Notes under the pieces: model-generated
What the model saw: the letters and a program-made list of their open reading frames with translations, nothing else
Databases searched by the model: none
What the model was told of the DNA's origin: nothing
Assembly (NCBI RefSeq): GCF_004770615.1
Contig: NZ_RQER01000001.1
Span: forward strand, 496,001-560,000
Source: Leptospira langatensis
Lineage (GTDB): Bacteria > Spirochaetota > Leptospiria > Leptospirales > Leptospiraceae
Direction: 5' to 3'
Length of the DNA stretch: 64,000 bases
Shown here: in pieces, positions 1 to 9,797 of the stretch
Layout of the letters: every line of letters begins with the position of its first letter
How positions within the stretch are numbered: position 1 is the first letter of the stretch
Made by a program: the position numbers and the translations under genes

Positions 1-65
1 AGGCCCGAGAGCCTCCAGTTTTTTGGAAGCTCGATGCGTTTCAAGTCGATTTTGTTAGAAGTCAT
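1..65 (-). CDS. Partial CDS, 5' end only
   Basis: On the minus strand an ATG at 65-63 opens a frame that stays open to the window edge and begins MTSNKIDLKRIELPKNW. The ATG overlaps the TGA of the upstream gene (64-62) in an ATGA arrangement, as do several neighbouring gene pairs, which is the main reason to call it real. Only about 21 codons are visible, so no family can be assigned. It is probably the next gene of the minus-strand operon that runs through 62-2970. Confidence 0.55.
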   Translation of the reverse strand, partial: MTSNKIDLKRIELPKNWRLSG

Positions 66-688
66 TTTGTTTTCAGGTAACGACTCGGATTTCCAAACCA
101 TTCTTTTAGATCGGCTCTTTCCTTGTAGAAGGCAATGTAGATCGTGTAGGCCTCGTCTCCTTTTCTGATGAGATAGAATAGGATCTGGAGAGGATTCCCT
201 CCGGAGTTATCTTCCTTGGTCCATTGTAGTATCTCCGCGTTTTCTAGTTTTATTTTTTCCGGAGAATGATTTGGAAATACCGCTTCCAAAGCCTGGATCC
301 CGGTTTGTTCCTCTCCGGTTCGGTCCAATTTTCTCCAGATCACGAGCCAGGCCCTGTCCTTGAGCGGAACGGCCCTCCATCTTTTTCTGGATTCGGTACG
401 GACGAGCGCCTTCTCCGGAAAATCGATTTTCAGGAAATTTTCCTGAAAAAGTTCTCCCGGTTGATAGACTTTCTGGTCCGGATCCAGAGGGACTGCGAAG
501 AGAGCGCCCGTGACTGGAAATAGGATCAGATAAAGAAGGGCGAAGGCGGAGAGGAAGGTAAAAATGGAATTTTCCCTGATCATGGAAACGGAAGGAATAC
601 GGATAAGACTGCGAGAGAAAGAGATCAGGATGGAGGATAGAGAAAAGAGTAAGCGACGAAGAAGAAACAACAGTTGCAAGAAGATCAA
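62..688 (-). CDS. Exported or membrane-anchored protein of unknown function
   Basis: A 208-aa protein if the TTG at 688 is used; that codon overlaps the preceding stop and has an AGGAG about 8 nt upstream. An ATG at 583 would give 173 aa starting MIRENSIF and also leave a good hydrophobic export segment (FLSAFALLYLILF), but has no visible ribosome site. The mature part has alternating charged and aromatic residues and suits a small extracytoplasmic beta-rich domain. No family was recognised. It sits between two genes in overlapping ATGA-type junctions, so it is cotranscribed with 685-1179 and with the partial gene at the window edge. Confidence 0.7.
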   Translation of the reverse strand: MIFLQLLFLLRRLLFSLSSILISFSRSLIRIPSVSMIRENSIFTFLSAFALLYLILFPVTGALFAVPLDPDQKVYQPGELFQENFLKIDFPEKALVRTESRKRWRAVPLKDRAWLVIWRKLDRTGEEQTGIQALEAVFPNHSPEKIKLENAEILQWTKEDNSGGNPLQILFYLIRKGDEAYTIYIAFYKERADLKEWFGNPSRYLKTK

Positions 689-1179
689 AAAATAATCTCC
701 TCCAAGATGAGTTCTCTGTATTTCGTGAGTTGAAAGACTGGAATGGATTGCTTTTCCTTACGATCGGCGAGTGTATCTTCTCCTTTTTTCTTGAATTTGG
801 AAATGGTCTTATTCTCGAAGACAATGACTCCCATATATTCTCCGCTTACCTCGTAAGGTGCTCCTCCAGCGAGTCTGGAAACGTATTTTCGTAATCTTCT
901 ATCGAATTTGTTGTCTCTATATTTATAATATACAGTGTGCCCGTTCCAATCGTAAAAGACCGCATAGTTTCCTTGCAGTCCTTGGAAGAACAGTTTTAGG
1001 TTTTCCGGATAATTGGGAGAAGAATCGTTTAGGCGATCTTTTAGGTCTAAGGCTCGGGGCTCCTGGAGCGAGATTGTGCCTCTATAGGTGTTTCCGGCCG
1101 GTTCTGCGAGTAGATTAGAAATACTGAATATACTAAGTAGGATCCAAACTAGACCGAATGAAAGGCCGGAGAAACTCAC
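685..1179 (-). CDS. Exported protein of unknown function
   Basis: A 164-aa protein with a clear Sec signal peptide (hydrophobic stretch about residues 7-24, likely cleavage after LLA). The mature region is rich in Tyr and Lys and ends in a hydrophobic ILEEIIF tail. There is no lipobox Cys, so a periplasmic or surface-secreted protein is more likely than a lipoprotein. The last bases of the HEAT-repeat gene and the first of this gene meet at position 1179, and its stop overlaps the start of the next gene, so it is inside one transcription unit. I recognise no domain; the operon partners are also unassigned. Confidence 0.75.
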   Translation of the reverse strand: MSFSGLSFGLVWILLSIFSISNLLAEPAGNTYRGTISLQEPRALDLKDRLNDSSPNYPENLKLFFQGLQGNYAVFYDWNGHTVYYKYRDNKFDRRLRKYVSRLAGGAPYEVSGEYMGVIVFENKTISKFKKKGEDTLADRKEKQSIPVFQLTKYRELILEEIIF

Positions 1180-2546
1180 TATTCGCTCTCTAGATCTTCG
1201 GATTCGGGAGGTTTTCCGCCCCCGCCGCCACCACCGGAAGGAGGTGACCCGCCGCCGGGTCCGTCCCCGCTAGGAGCTCCTCCGCCCGAAGGGGAGGAAT
1301 TCGAGCCTCCGCTGAGAGGAACTGGACTCGAGCCATCTCCTCCGCTGCTAGGACGGGATCTTCTGGAGCCTCCCGTTCTACGAGGCCCGGTCTTGGAAGT
1401 TTCCTTTTGTTCCACTGTGGGAGGAGTATAGGTCGGATCCAATTTTTTTCGAAGCTGGTCTAGTGCCGCCTGAGCCGCTCTCTTTACTTTCTCACTCGGA
1501 TCTCTTTGAGCCTTATATTCTAGGATCTCTATGACTGCGGGATCTTCCGTTTCCGCCAAATGCTTGATGGCTCTCAATCGCACGGTAGCATCGTCGTCCC
1601 TGGCAAAAGAATATAATTCTTCTATAATGTCTTTATCGCCTAAGGAAACAAGAGCGGTGATCGTATGTATCTTTAGGGCTTGGTAGTCCTGGATATCATT
1701 CTTGGATTTTAGATTTCTGATCTTATCCAGCAATTCTCTAAGCGGTGCAATGGCAGCTGTGGATTTGATCTTTCCGAGAGCGTTTACGGAATAGGCTCGG
1801 ATCGTGATCGGTTCCTTCTCATCTTTGACCGTAGTGATTAGCACGTTCTCGATGGAAGAGTTCTTTACCTTTCCAAAATACAATGCGATCTGGGCACGCA
1901 CTTCCGGATCGTTGAATTTCTCCTGAAATCTTGCCTCCAAAACGGAGAATGCATCGTGCGCTTCCGGAAATTCTCCCAGAGCGTCTATGAGTGCGATGAG
2001 GAAATTGGAATTCTTAGTGAAGTCCTGAGCCTTTAATAGCTCGGTCATGGTGGAAATTCCGGAACTCAACTTGAGTTTCTTTACCACATAGACTGCTTCT
2101 TTCTGCACATCTTGTTGGTCGTACTTGAGTAATGCGATGATCTTGTCTTCGAATTGGGTGAGACTCAGGATCCCGGAGATCCGAAGGGCATAGATCCGCA
2201 TGGACCAATCGGGGTCTTTGGCGAGGATAGATCCTACTTGGTCGTAGAGTTCTCCCGCTTCTTCTTTCGGAAAATCTTCCAGTTCTCGGATGGCAGTGGC
2301 TCTTTCCTTGGTAGTTCCGTATTTCAGGACCTTGGAAAGGACTTCTCTTTTCTTGCGGATCTGTTCTTCCGTATATTTGGGCTTAGGCGGAGCTTCTTTA
2401 GCGAATAAGAGTCCGGTCTCGCCGGAAAGGCAAAGAGTTAGGCAGAGGATCCAAAGGTACTTGGGAGAGACCCTAGGTCTATTCTCCTGTTTGTTGTAAT
2501 TTGCGGTTTTCTTCTTCAAGGTCCTTAATTCGTCTATTGAGTTCAT
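1179..2546 (-). CDS. Exported HEAT-repeat protein with Gly/Ser/Pro-rich tail
   Basis: About 455 aa. After a signal peptide (hydrophobic core around residues 31-48, ending LLFAKE) come five to six HEAT-like helical pairs (about residues 65-370), seen in repeated D-x-x-x-R-x-x-A-x-x-x-L-G patterns. The last 75 residues are a low-complexity tail of Gly, Ser and Pro. HEAT proteins are protein-binding scaffolds; an extracytoplasmic scaffold is inferred. The start is odd: the only ATG (2546) lies 68 bp inside the response-regulator gene, and a TTG at 2519 preceded by AAGGA is an alternative giving a more usual signal peptide. First exported gene of the minus-strand operon that continues to the window edge. 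Confidence 0.75.
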   Translation of the reverse strand: MNSIDELRTLKKKTANYNKQENRPRVSPKYLWILCLTLCLSGETGLLFAKEAPPKPKYTEEQIRKKREVLSKVLKYGTTKERATAIRELEDFPKEEAGELYDQVGSILAKDPDWSMRIYALRISGILSLTQFEDKIIALLKYDQQDVQKEAVYVVKKLKLSSGISTMTELLKAQDFTKNSNFLIALIDALGEFPEAHDAFSVLEARFQEKFNDPEVRAQIALYFGKVKNSSIENVLITTVKDEKEPITIRAYSVNALGKIKSTAAIAPLRELLDKIRNLKSKNDIQDYQALKIHTITALVSLGDKDIIEELYSFARDDDATVRLRAIKHLAETEDPAVIEILEYKAQRDPSEKVKRAAQAALDQLRKKLDPTYTPPTVEQKETSKTGPRRTGGSRRSRPSSGGDGSSPVPLSGGSNSSPSGGGAPSGDGPGGGSPPSGGGGGGGKPPESEDLESE

Positions 2547-2970
2547 TGACTAAGTGTTGGTTCTCCAGATTCTGCCGGAACTTTTCTATCAAAGATCTGA
2601 TATCTCTGGTTAGATCCTCTATATTCCAAGGTTTTTCCACGTATCTGCTTAAACCGCCGAAATTAATCGCATGAATGGCCGAATCCAGACCCGCCTGTCC
2701 GGTAAGCAGAATTTTGATCGAATCAGGGGACCGTTTGTGGACGGATTCCAAGAAATCCGCTCCCTTCATTCCCGGCATGACCTGATCCGTAATAATGACT
2801 TCGATCACAAAGCCGGAGGACTGGATCTCCTCTAAAAGTGCTAAGGCTTCCTCAGCGCTTCTAGCGGTCTCGATCTCATGAGTCTTACCGAACTCGTTAT
2901 GAAGTTGTTCTTGGAGAGTTTCCAGAACCGACACTTCATCATCGACACAAATAATATAACCTTTATTCAT
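2479..2970 (-). CDS. Response regulator, receiver domain plus coiled coil
   Basis: A 163-aa protein from the ATG at 2970; an upstream in-frame start at 3054 adds 28 residues that look untranslated. The receiver fold is complete: acidic pair D10-D11 (CVDDE), phospho-acceptor D62 ([11 protein letters not shown]), T90 (LLTGQ) and K113 (VEKPW). The C-terminal 40 residues form a charged coiled coil (leucine heptads) instead of a DNA-binding or enzymatic output domain. It should therefore act by phosphorylation-dependent protein interaction. No histidine kinase gene is adjacent, so its partner is elsewhere. It precedes the HEAT-repeat gene, whose start lies inside its 3' end. Confidence 0.88.
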   Translation of the reverse strand: MNKGYIICVDDEVSVLETLQEQLHNEFGKTHEIETARSAEEALALLEEIQSSGFVIEVIITDQVMPGMKGADFLESVHKRSPDSIKILLTGQAGLDSAIHAINFGGLSRYVEKPWNIEDLTRDIRSLIEKFRQNLENQHLVNELNRRIKDLEEENRKLQQTGE

Positions 2971-3072
2971 AATCCTGACCAGGACCGGCTTCCCGGAACT
3001 ATAGAGTCTTTGGGATTTGAGCGAGAATGTCAAGAGGAAGAATTCTTCCTCCATTACAGCTTAGAGCTTGTT

Positions 3073-4473
3073 TCAGTCCTTTGGGTCCAAGAGCCGACTC
3101 ATATTCGGGACGAGCTTTCTGATCTCCTGGGGAAGGTCAGGCACTTGTTCGCAGAAGGATCTCCAGTTCTTTCCTGTCCCAGGAAAGGGAGAATGAAATT
3201 CCTCTAGGACCTTCTCCCAATCCGAAAAAGAAGGAGTATCTGCAGAGAGTTCTGTTTCGATCCGGATCGGGCTCCAACTCTTAAGAGAATCTAGGACGAC
3301 CGTTCTTGTTTTCCAACGGGATTCCGGGGAATATCTGGCAGAATAGAGACTTCTCTTTCTGTTTAGAAAAAAACGATCGTATCTTTCGTATCCACTCGCT
3401 CTGCAATGAGTCTTTCCTCCTTCTCGAGTAAAACCAAATCCTTTGAGTAGAATTGCCTCTGCTCCCAAATTCTGGAAAAACGAGATGGCCAGTCCGGAAA
3501 CATTTAGGCTCGGGTTCTCCAGGATCGGAGCCTTGGGAAAGAATCTGGCTCTGAGGATCTGGTCCAAGGGAAAAGTGGAAAGATAGATGATCTTGGGATT
3601 CTTCAGTTCGAAGATCCTGGTAGATCCTCCAAACCAGGTCAGGATGGGAATGTCCTCCGGCACATTTTGTGGAAAATGGTAAGAAGTCCCGAGCCCGCTG
3701 TCTATAGAAAGAACTGCGTTTGGTCGGATCCCGCTCTCTAACAAGAACCCGAGAGAAGTGTCCGAAGAAAGTAGAAATACTTTTTCTTTGTTTGCAAGGA
3801 TCCAATCCAGTTCCTTCTCCAAATTGGGAGATGCGCCTAGAAAGCAACCGATCCGTTTTGGCTGGGTGGGAAGGGAATGAGTTAGGATTTTGTAGTAACT
3901 TCGACGTTCTTCTACATCTTTCAAGTGCTTGAAGAAGTTTCTGACCCAAAGTCTTCCGTATTCTGCCTTGGCGGCCTCATTCTGGGATCCTGATTTCCGG
4001 GTTTGGAAGAAGGAAAGGATCTCTCTACAGATTTCGGGATAACGTCTCTGGTAGCTGGGATGTACAAAGACCCGGATGGAACGGATCTCGGGACTCAGCC
4101 AGGATCTGAGATCCAGGGACTCAAACTTCTTCCAATCGAAGAAGATCTTCGGGATCTCCGTTTCGGATCTTTCGGAAAGAAGACTTTGCATTTTAGGGAT
4201 CCACTCCGGAGCGGCAACGGATTCTAATTCCCCAAAAGGCTCCAAGAGAAGAAGGGGAGAAGGAACCGGTCTTTCCTTCAGATAGGAAAGAAGATGATAG
4301 CCGCAGCCAATCCCGATGAGTACGAGTAACTCGTCTTTCTGGAGATCGGAGGGAATTTGGCGAGAGATCCTCTCGCCTTCTTTTTGTGGGTCTTGGGTGG
4401 AATGTAGATAAAAGGAGGAAGACTCCTCCTTAAGATTGATAGAACCGTCGGATTGACGAACTAACTGAAAGAT
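3073..4473 (-). CDS. Maf-type (DUF115) motility-associated glycosyltransferase-like protein
   Basis: The DUF115/Maf family includes flagellin nonulosonic-acid transferases and 6-hydroxymethylpterin-pyrophosphokinase-like folds. The reading frame has the family layout: an N-terminal part with LHSTQDPQKEGER and a Rossmann-like LIGIGCGYHLLSYL, then the core (IGCFLGASPNLE, LSIDSG, NVSGLAISFFQNLGAEAILLKGFGF). It is open up to 4476, but the only TTG (4245) would delete the conserved N-terminal 76 residues. The most reasonable start is AUC at 4473, with GAGGA 7 nt upstream and 3 nt past the stop of the omega-like gene, giving 466 aa. The substrate is unknown; flagellar or surface-protein glycosylation is inferred from the family. 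Confidence 0.75.
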   Translation of the reverse strand: MFQLVRQSDGSINLKEESSSFYLHSTQDPQKEGERISRQIPSDLQKDELLVLIGIGCGYHLLSYLKERPVPSPLLLLEPFGELESVAAPEWIPKMQSLLSERSETEIPKIFFDWKKFESLDLRSWLSPEIRSIRVFVHPSYQRRYPEICREILSFFQTRKSGSQNEAAKAEYGRLWVRNFFKHLKDVEERRSYYKILTHSLPTQPKRIGCFLGASPNLEKELDWILANKEKVFLLSSDTSLGFLLESGIRPNAVLSIDSGLGTSYHFPQNVPEDIPILTWFGGSTRIFELKNPKIIYLSTFPLDQILRARFFPKAPILENPSLNVSGLAISFFQNLGAEAILLKGFGFTREGGKTHCRASGYERYDRFFLNRKRSLYSARYSPESRWKTRTVVLDSLKSWSPIRIETELSADTPSFSDWEKVLEEFHSPFPGTGKNWRSFCEQVPDLPQEIRKLVPNMSRLLDPKD

Positions 4474-4476
4474 AGA

Positions 4477-4971
4477 TCAGTCCTCGTCTTCTTCCTCATC
4501 TGAATCGTCTTCTTCGTCCTCGTCCAGATCGTCATCCTCTTCTTCCTCATCATCGGAATCCTCTTCTTCATCGTCGTAGGATTCTCCCTCTTCTCCATCT
4601 TCCATGTCCATAAGAGGTTTCGCAGCCTCTTCTGGGATGAAATCCTCTTCCATATCTTCTTCTGCGATAGGAGCTTGAGGTGCTTCGAAGAGTCCGTTGA
4701 ATTGGGAATAAGTAGCTCCGCCTGCTTGCGCATTCTCTTGCTCGATAGCGGCTCTTTCTTCTTTCGTTACGTATTTGTATTGTACTTCTTCGTTGGCGAG
4801 TGCGAACATCGCTTGGACTGCGAGTTTGCGGCCTTTTATTTTCTTAGGCAGTTCTAACCTTTCGATGCGATCCAGAATTTGGAAGCCGGCAACGGCTCTT
4901 TCATACTTGTTTTTTTTGGCCAGTTCAATTAATGTAACAATATCGAATTCTGAGTTCTGATTCTGGGTCAT
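4477..4971 (-). CDS. rpoZ: RNA polymerase omega-subunit-like protein with polyacidic tail
   Basis: The ATG at 4971 has AGGA 7 nt upstream and gives 164 aa; another in-frame ATG at 5013 has a poorer site. Residues about 8-70 follow the omega pattern: an N-terminal helix, NKYERAVAGFQ in place of the usual NRYELVLAAAKRA, and AVQAMFALANEEVQYKY in place of ALREIAEGKI-Y. Omega binds and stabilises the beta-prime subunit of RNA polymerase. The C-terminal 55 residues are almost all Asp and Glu, which is far from the usual 60-100-aa omega. Assignment rests on pattern memory only; a generic acidic nuclear-like tail protein is the alternative. It precedes the Maf gene by 3 nt. Confidence 0.55.
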   Translation of the reverse strand: MTQNQNSEFDIVTLIELAKKNKYERAVAGFQILDRIERLELPKKIKGRKLAVQAMFALANEEVQYKYVTKEERAAIEQENAQAGGATYSQFNGLFEAPQAPIAEEDMEEDFIPEEAAKPLMDMEDGEEGESYDDEEEDSDDEEEEDDDLDEDEEDDSDEEEDED

Positions 4972-5102
4972 TTTTCGTTCCTGTGAAGGGGATGAGGCCT
5001 TAGAATCTACCATGATTCTCGATTTCCCTTCTCTGTCAATCCCTTATGTCTTCCGTTTATTCCTTGAATTTCAGGGGGAATCTCGGATTTTGGTAAACGC
5101 CC

Positions 5103-5732
5103 ATGGATTCTCAGGCCAACTCCGATTCCAGGCTTAGTTACCCTCGTTTCCGAGGGATTTTCTTCCGCCTAAACATTCTTTTTATAACGGCTGCCCTAGC
5201 AGTCTGTGCTCCTTCCGAACAATCCAATTTAGGAGTGCAATCCTTTGAGGGAATTACCTTGGAAGGAAAGCCCATCCGGATCTCCGAGATCCCAGCAGAA
5301 AGGGTCGCTCTCAATGTGTACGGTCCGAACTGCATTCCTTGTGTGAAGGAAGTTCCTGTTTTAAATTATCTGCATGCGGAATTGCAAAAGGATCCTCATA
5401 TCAAGTTGTACATGGTCGTAGATCCTACAGTTTTCTTTGATAATCCGGAGACTCTTTCGGAAGAAGAGTTACTCAAGCAGGCTTCCGTTCTTATGAAGGA
5501 AGAAGTAAGGAAATTCGGGATCAAGCTTCCTGTCATTATCATGAAGAATCCTTTTCGCATTTCTCGCAGCGAAGGCTTAGTAACCGGAACTCCGGAAACT
5601 CTCCTATTCAAGACCAAGCCATTAGTACTATATTATAATTTTATAGGTCCCATCAGCGAAGAGGCGGATGCTGCCAAGATCCCGAAAGATATGAAAGTGA
5701 TCTTCTTCAAGAGAATGGCCGGTCAATCATGA
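5103..5732 (+). CDS. Thioredoxin-fold lipoprotein
   Basis: A 209-aa protein with a signal peptide ending in the lipobox LAVC (Cys about residue 35), so it should be a lipoprotein. The mature part begins with a TlpA/AhpC-like strand pattern ([17 protein letters not shown]), followed by a redox-type CxxC motif, [11 protein letters not shown]. It probably reduces or isomerises disulfides, or serves cytochrome maturation, outside the cytoplasm. The cis-proline region is recognisable as [10 protein letters not shown]. Its stop overlaps the ATG of the following amidotransferase gene (ATGA), so the two are translationally coupled. The rpoZ-like gene is divergent on the other side, with about 130 bp between them. 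Confidence 0.8.
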   Translation: MDSQANSDSRLSYPRFRGIFFRLNILFITAALAVCAPSEQSNLGVQSFEGITLEGKPIRISEIPAERVALNVYGPNCIPCVKEVPVLNYLHAELQKDPHIKLYMVVDPTVFFDNPETLSEEELLKQASVLMKEEVRKFGIKLPVIIMKNPFRISRSEGLVTGTPETLLFKTKPLVLYYNFIGPISEEADAAKIPKDMKVIFFKRMAGQS

Positions 5733-6424
5733 GATGCCTTATCGTTCGATTCAAGGATTGCGAAGGACCAGGCACCTTATTAGAAGCAATCGAATCAAGA
5801 AATTATAAAATTACCTATCTGAACGCATACGACCACAGGGTGCACTTGATGCCAGGTGCGCACCAGATGTTCGATCTAGTAGTTCTTCTGGGCGGTCCGC
5901 AAACTGTACATGATCCTGCGCAAGGGAAATTCTTTCGTCCTTGGTTAGACCTCGCGTCCAATCTGATCTCTATGAAGGACAAGAAAGTGATCGGGATCTG
6001 TTTAGGTTCTCAGATCCTCGCTTCTGCCTTCGGTGCGAAGGTTTATGTTGGGGAGAAGGGACCGGAAGTCGGCTTCTCCGATGTAAAAATAGAGAACTCC
6101 TCTCATCCTGCTTTTAAAAAACTTCCCGGCAAGACTTCCTTTCCTGCATTCCATTTACATGAGGATGTATTCGAACTTCCAAAGGGAGCGAATCGCTTGC
6201 TGCAAGGAAGCTTTTATCCGAACCAGATGTTCGAGTTTGAGAACAGGATCTTTGGCATCCAATGTCATTTGGAAGTAACAGAAGCGATGCTTTCTACCTG
6301 GAAGAAGGTACATGTGGAGTTTATCCAAAAAGCAGGATGGATTCCTGGACCGGAAACGGAAGATCTGAGGTCTCAAATGGAAGACGCCGGAAAAGCCTTA
6401 TTCGAAGGGATTTTGGATTTATAA
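5729..6424 (+). CDS. Class I glutamine amidotransferase-like protein
   Basis: A 231-aa protein of the GMP-synthase-like GATase1 group. The nucleophile elbow GICLGSQ supplies Cys (about residue 90), and the His-Glu of the triad are in IQCHLEVTE (about residues 182-187). An oxyanion-hole stretch LLGGPQ lies at about residue 54. There is no synthetase domain attached, so it either hydrolyses glutamine for an unlinked partner or acts on a gamma-glutamyl compound, as do stand-alone members of this group. It is coupled by a 4-bp overlap to the thioredoxin-like lipoprotein gene, although no functional link between them is evident. A short hairpin follows the gene. Confidence 0.85.
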   Translation: MRCLIVRFKDCEGPGTLLEAIESRNYKITYLNAYDHRVHLMPGAHQMFDLVVLLGGPQTVHDPAQGKFFRPWLDLASNLISMKDKKVIGICLGSQILASAFGAKVYVGEKGPEVGFSDVKIENSSHPAFKKLPGKTSFPAFHLHEDVFELPKGANRLLQGSFYPNQMFEFENRIFGIQCHLEVTEAMLSTWKKVHVEFIQKAGWIPGPETEDLRSQMEDAGKALFEGILDL

Positions 6425-6440
6425 TATTCTTTGACGAAAG

Positions 6441-6461
6441 GCTTCGGTGCGATTCCGAAGC
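6441..6461 (+). terminator. Hairpin between the amidotransferase gene and secA
   Basis: A perfect 7-bp inverted repeat GCTTCGG/CCGAAGC with a 7-nt loop lies 17 bp after the amidotransferase stop. There is no T-tract, so it could be a weak or Rho-linked terminator, an mRNA-stabilising stem, or part of the secA leader. Confidence 0.35.
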
Positions 6462-6495
6462 GATATACTGAATTGAAACGATTGATGGTGCATAC

Positions 6496-9213
6496 ATGAT
6501 ACAGAAAATTCTAAGGGTCCTATTCGGAAGCAAATACGAAAGAGACCTGAAACGACTTACTCCGATAGTTCTTCAGATCAACGCTTTGGAAGAATCCATT
6601 CGCGCGTTAAGCGACACTGATCTGGCTTCCCAAACTAGAAAGTTCAAGGAGAGATTGGCCAAAGGGGAAACCTTGGACGATATTCTTCCGGAAGCATTCG
6701 CGACTGTGAGAGAGGCCGCTCTTAGGAAATTGGGCATGCGCCATTTCGATGTGCAGCTCATGGGAGGGATCGCTCTTCATTGGGGAAATATCTCCGAGAT
6801 GAAGACCGGAGAGGGTAAGACCCTGACTTCCACGTTAGCTGTCTATTTGAATGCTCTTGCCGGTAAGGGTGTTCATTTGGTCACAGTGAACGACTATCTT
6901 GCCAGAAGGGATGCCAACTGGATGAAGCCGATCTACGATTTCTTGGAATTAAGCGTAGGTATCATCCAGCACGATATGGAGCATGATGAACGAAAGGCGG
7001 CTTATTCTTCGGATATTACCTACGGAACGAATAACGAGTACGGTTTCGACTATTTAAGGGACAACATGGTCTCTCATATCGACCATAAGGTACAAAGAGG
7101 ACATTACTTTGCGATCGTGGACGAGGTGGACTCCATCTTGATCGATGAGGCTCGGACTCCTCTGATTATTTCCGGACCTTCCGACGAATCTACAGACAAG
7201 TATGTTCGAATTGATCGCATCATTCCTAAATTGATAGAAGGCGAGGATTACGAGAAAGACGAGAAGGCTAAGAACACTCTTCTTACTGAGAAAGGTGTAG
7301 CTCATGTCGAAGAGATCCTTCAGATCGATAACTTATACGCGCCTCAGAACGTGGATCTTGTGCATCACGTTCATCAGGCATTGAAAGCTCATAAGATCTT
7401 CCAAAGAGACGTGGACTATGTGGTCCAAAATGGGGAAGTCATTATCGTAGACGAGTTCACCGGTCGCTTGATGTCCGGAAGAAGATACTCCGACGGTCTT
7501 CACCAAGCCTTAGAAGCGAAGGAAGGGGTTACGATCGCTCGAGAATCCCAGACTCTCGCGAGCATTACTTTCCAAAATTATTTCCGTCTGTATGAAAAAC
7601 TTTCCGGTATGACGGGAACTGCGGATACGGAAGCGGAAGAATTCCATAAGATCTACAATCTGGATGTGATTGTAATTCCTCCTAACGTTCCGGTTCAGAG
7701 AAAGGATTCCGCCGACAGAGTATATAGAACCGAGAAGGAAAAGTTCACCGCCATATTGAACGAGATCAAGGATTGCCAGGCCAATAAGCAACCTGTGCTT
7801 GTGGGAACTATATCCATCGAAAAATCCGAAGTTCTTTCGAGGCTTCTTACTCAATCCGGAATATCGCATAACGTATTAAACGCTAAGTTCCATGAGAAGG
7901 AAGCGGAGATCATCGCAAATGCCGGAAAACCGGGAGCTGTTACCATCGCCACAAACATGGCGGGTCGAGGAACGGACATCGTGCTCGGAGGAGCTCAACT
8001 CTTTAAGGAAAGTCTGGAATCCTGGACGGAATCCGATCCGGTGATCAGCGAATTCAAGGAAGCTACAGTAAGAGCAGACTTTGATAGAGCGGGAGAGATC
8101 GCTGAAAAACTGGATTCTCAGAGTAAGAGATCTAGAGCGAACGAAATACTTACAAGCGCCAAGATCTGGAGAAAGAACCATGAGGACGTGCTTAAATCAG
8201 GCGGTCTGCATATTCTGGGAACGGAAAGGCACGAGGCGAGACGGATCGATAACCAGCTAAGAGGTAGGTCCGGTCGCCAGGGAGATCCAGGTTCCAGTCG
8301 ATTCTATCTTTCTCTCCAAGACGATCTAATGAGGATCTTCGGATCGGATCGGATCGCAGGCATCATGGAAAGATTGAAGATGCCGGAAGGACAGGAAATC
8401 GAACATCCAATGGTGTCTAACGCGATTGCCCGAGCTCAGAAAAGAGTAGAGGGCCATAACTTCGATATCCGTAAACATCTACTCGAATACGACGACGTGA
8501 TGAACCGCCAGAGGATCGTCATCTATAAGATGAGAAACGAGGTCTTAGAAGGCGGGGATGTTACTGCTCTTGTGAAGGATTTCTTAGAAGAGATCATCGA
8601 GGCGCAAGTGGTCCTTACCTGCGACAGCGGAAACCCGAACAACTGGGAATGGGAAGCTCTGCAAGAATGGTTCGTGGGACTCGGACTTCCTTGGGAAGTG
8701 GATCAGGACGAGATCAAGAAGGCGAAGAATGCGCAACTCGCGATATTCGATTCTTTGAATCACACCGCTCAGAAATTTTATCAGAACAAAGCGGACGGCA
8801 TTGGACCGGACGTTTGGAACTTACTAGAGAGAAACATCTTCCTGGATATTTTGGATCATCGCTGGAAAGAGCATCTCTATTCCATGGACCATCTCCGAGA
8901 GGGGATCTGGACCGTAGGATATGGAGAAAAGAATCCATTAGTAGAATATAAACTACAAGGGTTCAGGATCTTCGACCAGGCCATAGAGAACATGAAGTAC
9001 GAGATCGTAAGCTTCTTGATCCGAGTGGAAGTGACCGAGAAGACCCAAATGCCGGAAGAGAAGAAAGAATATAAAAAAGTCGGTCAGGAAATTACAGGTG
9101 GCTTCCAAGAGCTAACCGATTCTAAGCCAAGAAACAAGGCGTCGGAAGCCTTGCCTGTGGCTTCGGGCGGTGGCGGTTCGGAAAGAAAAACCAGTCGGAG
9201 AAAACGTAAATGA
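6496..9213 (+). CDS. secA: Preprotein translocase ATPase SecA
   Basis: A 905-aa protein, full length for the family. It drives Sec-dependent export by coupling ATP hydrolysis to movement of unfolded preproteins through SecYEG at the cytoplasmic membrane. Visible motifs are Walker A MKTGEGKT (about residue 101), [12 protein letters not shown] (DEAD-like Walker B, about 209), the preprotein cross-linking region, TNMAGRGTD in NBD2 and the arginine finger region [10 protein letters not shown]. The C-terminus ends in a Lys/Arg-rich tail and lacks the Cys-rich zinc-binding motif that binds SecB in many bacteria; this suggests no SecB-type interaction through that site. The stop overlaps the start of a lipoprotein gene. 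Confidence 0.97.
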   Translation: MIQKILRVLFGSKYERDLKRLTPIVLQINALEESIRALSDTDLASQTRKFKERLAKGETLDDILPEAFATVREAALRKLGMRHFDVQLMGGIALHWGNISEMKTGEGKTLTSTLAVYLNALAGKGVHLVTVNDYLARRDANWMKPIYDFLELSVGIIQHDMEHDERKAAYSSDITYGTNNEYGFDYLRDNMVSHIDHKVQRGHYFAIVDEVDSILIDEARTPLIISGPSDESTDKYVRIDRIIPKLIEGEDYEKDEKAKNTLLTEKGVAHVEEILQIDNLYAPQNVDLVHHVHQALKAHKIFQRDVDYVVQNGEVIIVDEFTGRLMSGRRYSDGLHQALEAKEGVTIARESQTLASITFQNYFRLYEKLSGMTGTADTEAEEFHKIYNLDVIVIPPNVPVQRKDSADRVYRTEKEKFTAILNEIKDCQANKQPVLVGTISIEKSEVLSRLLTQSGISHNVLNAKFHEKEAEIIANAGKPGAVTIATNMAGRGTDIVLGGAQLFKESLESWTESDPVISEFKEATVRADFDRAGEIAEKLDSQSKRSRANEILTSAKIWRKNHEDVLKSGGLHILGTERHEARRIDNQLRGRSGRQGDPGSSRFYLSLQDDLMRIFGSDRIAGIMERLKMPEGQEIEHPMVSNAIARAQKRVEGHNFDIRKHLLEYDDVMNRQRIVIYKMRNEVLEGGDVTALVKDFLEEIIEAQVVLTCDSGNPNNWEWEALQEWFVGLGLPWEVDQDEIKKAKNAQLAIFDSLNHTAQKFYQNKADGIGPDVWNLLERNIFLDILDHRWKEHLYSMDHLREGIWTVGYGEKNPLVEYKLQGFRIFDQAIENMKYEIVSFLIRVEVTEKTQMPEEKKEYKKVGQEITGGFQELTDSKPRNKASEALPVASGGGGSERKTSRRKRK

Positions 9214-9692
9214 AGACAAGATATCTAGTAATCTTCTCTTTCGTATTCCTCTCTCAATGCGCCTATTTCTTGGGCGATACAAGCGGCGGTAGAGAGGCGA
9301 AAACCCCTAAGCAATTGTACGCGGAATGTATGACCACATTCCAAGACGACGCGAAATGCAAGGAATTCGTGCTCAAGTCCATTCCGGACGCGGATGTCAC
9401 TATCTTAGGGCAGAATGCGAATCCTACCGTAGATCCTTCTTCTCTTAAGATACGCGCGGATCTGATTAAGTCTCTTTTGTATCAAAATAAGATCTATGTA
9501 AAAGAGATGATCGGAGAGCCGGATGAAAAGAGGACGATCAATAATTGGGCTCCGGGTATGGAGGAATGGGTGTATACAAGACCGATTACGAAATACGCAG
9601 AAGGATCTAGGCCGGACAGAGAGCTAAGACTCCATTTCCAAAAGGGAACGGTAGTCAGAGTGCTTCATACTCCTCCATCTGCTGCACGTTAA
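9210..9692 (+). CDS. BamE/SmpA-like small lipoprotein
   Basis: A 160-aa lipoprotein: signal peptide with lipobox LSQC (Cys17). The C-terminal half matches the general BamE/SmpA/OmlA pattern: a helix, then IGEPDEKR, a Trp-Tyr strand (EEWVYTRP) and a final strand [16 protein letters not shown]. Proteins of that fold bind outer-membrane assembly partners or peptidoglycan. The match is to the pattern only, and its N-terminal 60 residues, with a Cys pair, are additional. It is translationally coupled to secA by a 4-bp overlap, which would fit a link to protein export or outer-membrane biogenesis. Confidence 0.7.
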   Translation: MKTRYLVIFSFVFLSQCAYFLGDTSGGREAKTPKQLYAECMTTFQDDAKCKEFVLKSIPDADVTILGQNANPTVDPSSLKIRADLIKSLLYQNKIYVKEMIGEPDEKRTINNWAPGMEEWVYTRPITKYAEGSRPDRELRLHFQKGTVVRVLHTPPSAAR

Positions 9693-9725
9693 GCCGAATT
9701 CCAGTTCTTTAATAGGTTTTTCTAT

Positions 9726-9745
9726 CGAAGAGAGACCTTCGCTTT
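9726..9745 (+). terminator. Possible weak terminator after the secA unit
   Basis: CGAAG and CTTCG form a 5-bp stem with a 6-nt loop, followed by CTTTT. The stem is short, so this is a weak candidate for ending the secA-lipoprotein transcript. Confidence 0.3.
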
Positions 9746-9762
9746 TGGCATAGTGAATAGTT

Positions 9763-9777
9763 GACGAAATAATCGTC
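9763..9777. promoter_or_regulatory. Inverted repeat upstream of the metal-efflux operon
   Basis: A perfect 5-bp inverted repeat, GACGA-AATAA-TCGTC, lies 21 bp before the GTG start of the first gene of the efflux operon, with TTGACG overlapping its left arm. The position is where a repressor or activator of the operon would bind. The protein that would bind it is unknown. Confidence 0.4.
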
Positions 9778-9797
9778 TATATTCTTGTGGCATAATA

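Noticed and set aside
3281..3949. 222-codon minus-strand frame overlapping the Maf gene
   Set aside because: Same strand, other frame, inside the conserved Maf coding region; Arg/Ser-rich product typical of an out-of-frame reading.
6431..6468. TTGACG...TATACT as a secA promoter
   Set aside because: Spacer is 27 bp, too long for a sigma-70 promoter, and a hairpin fills the gap.
9761..9796. TTGACG as a -35 box for the efflux operon
   Set aside because: The nearest -10-like hexamers give spacers of 11 (TATATT) or 24 (CATAAT) bp, neither usable. The inverted repeat there was kept as an operator candidate only.
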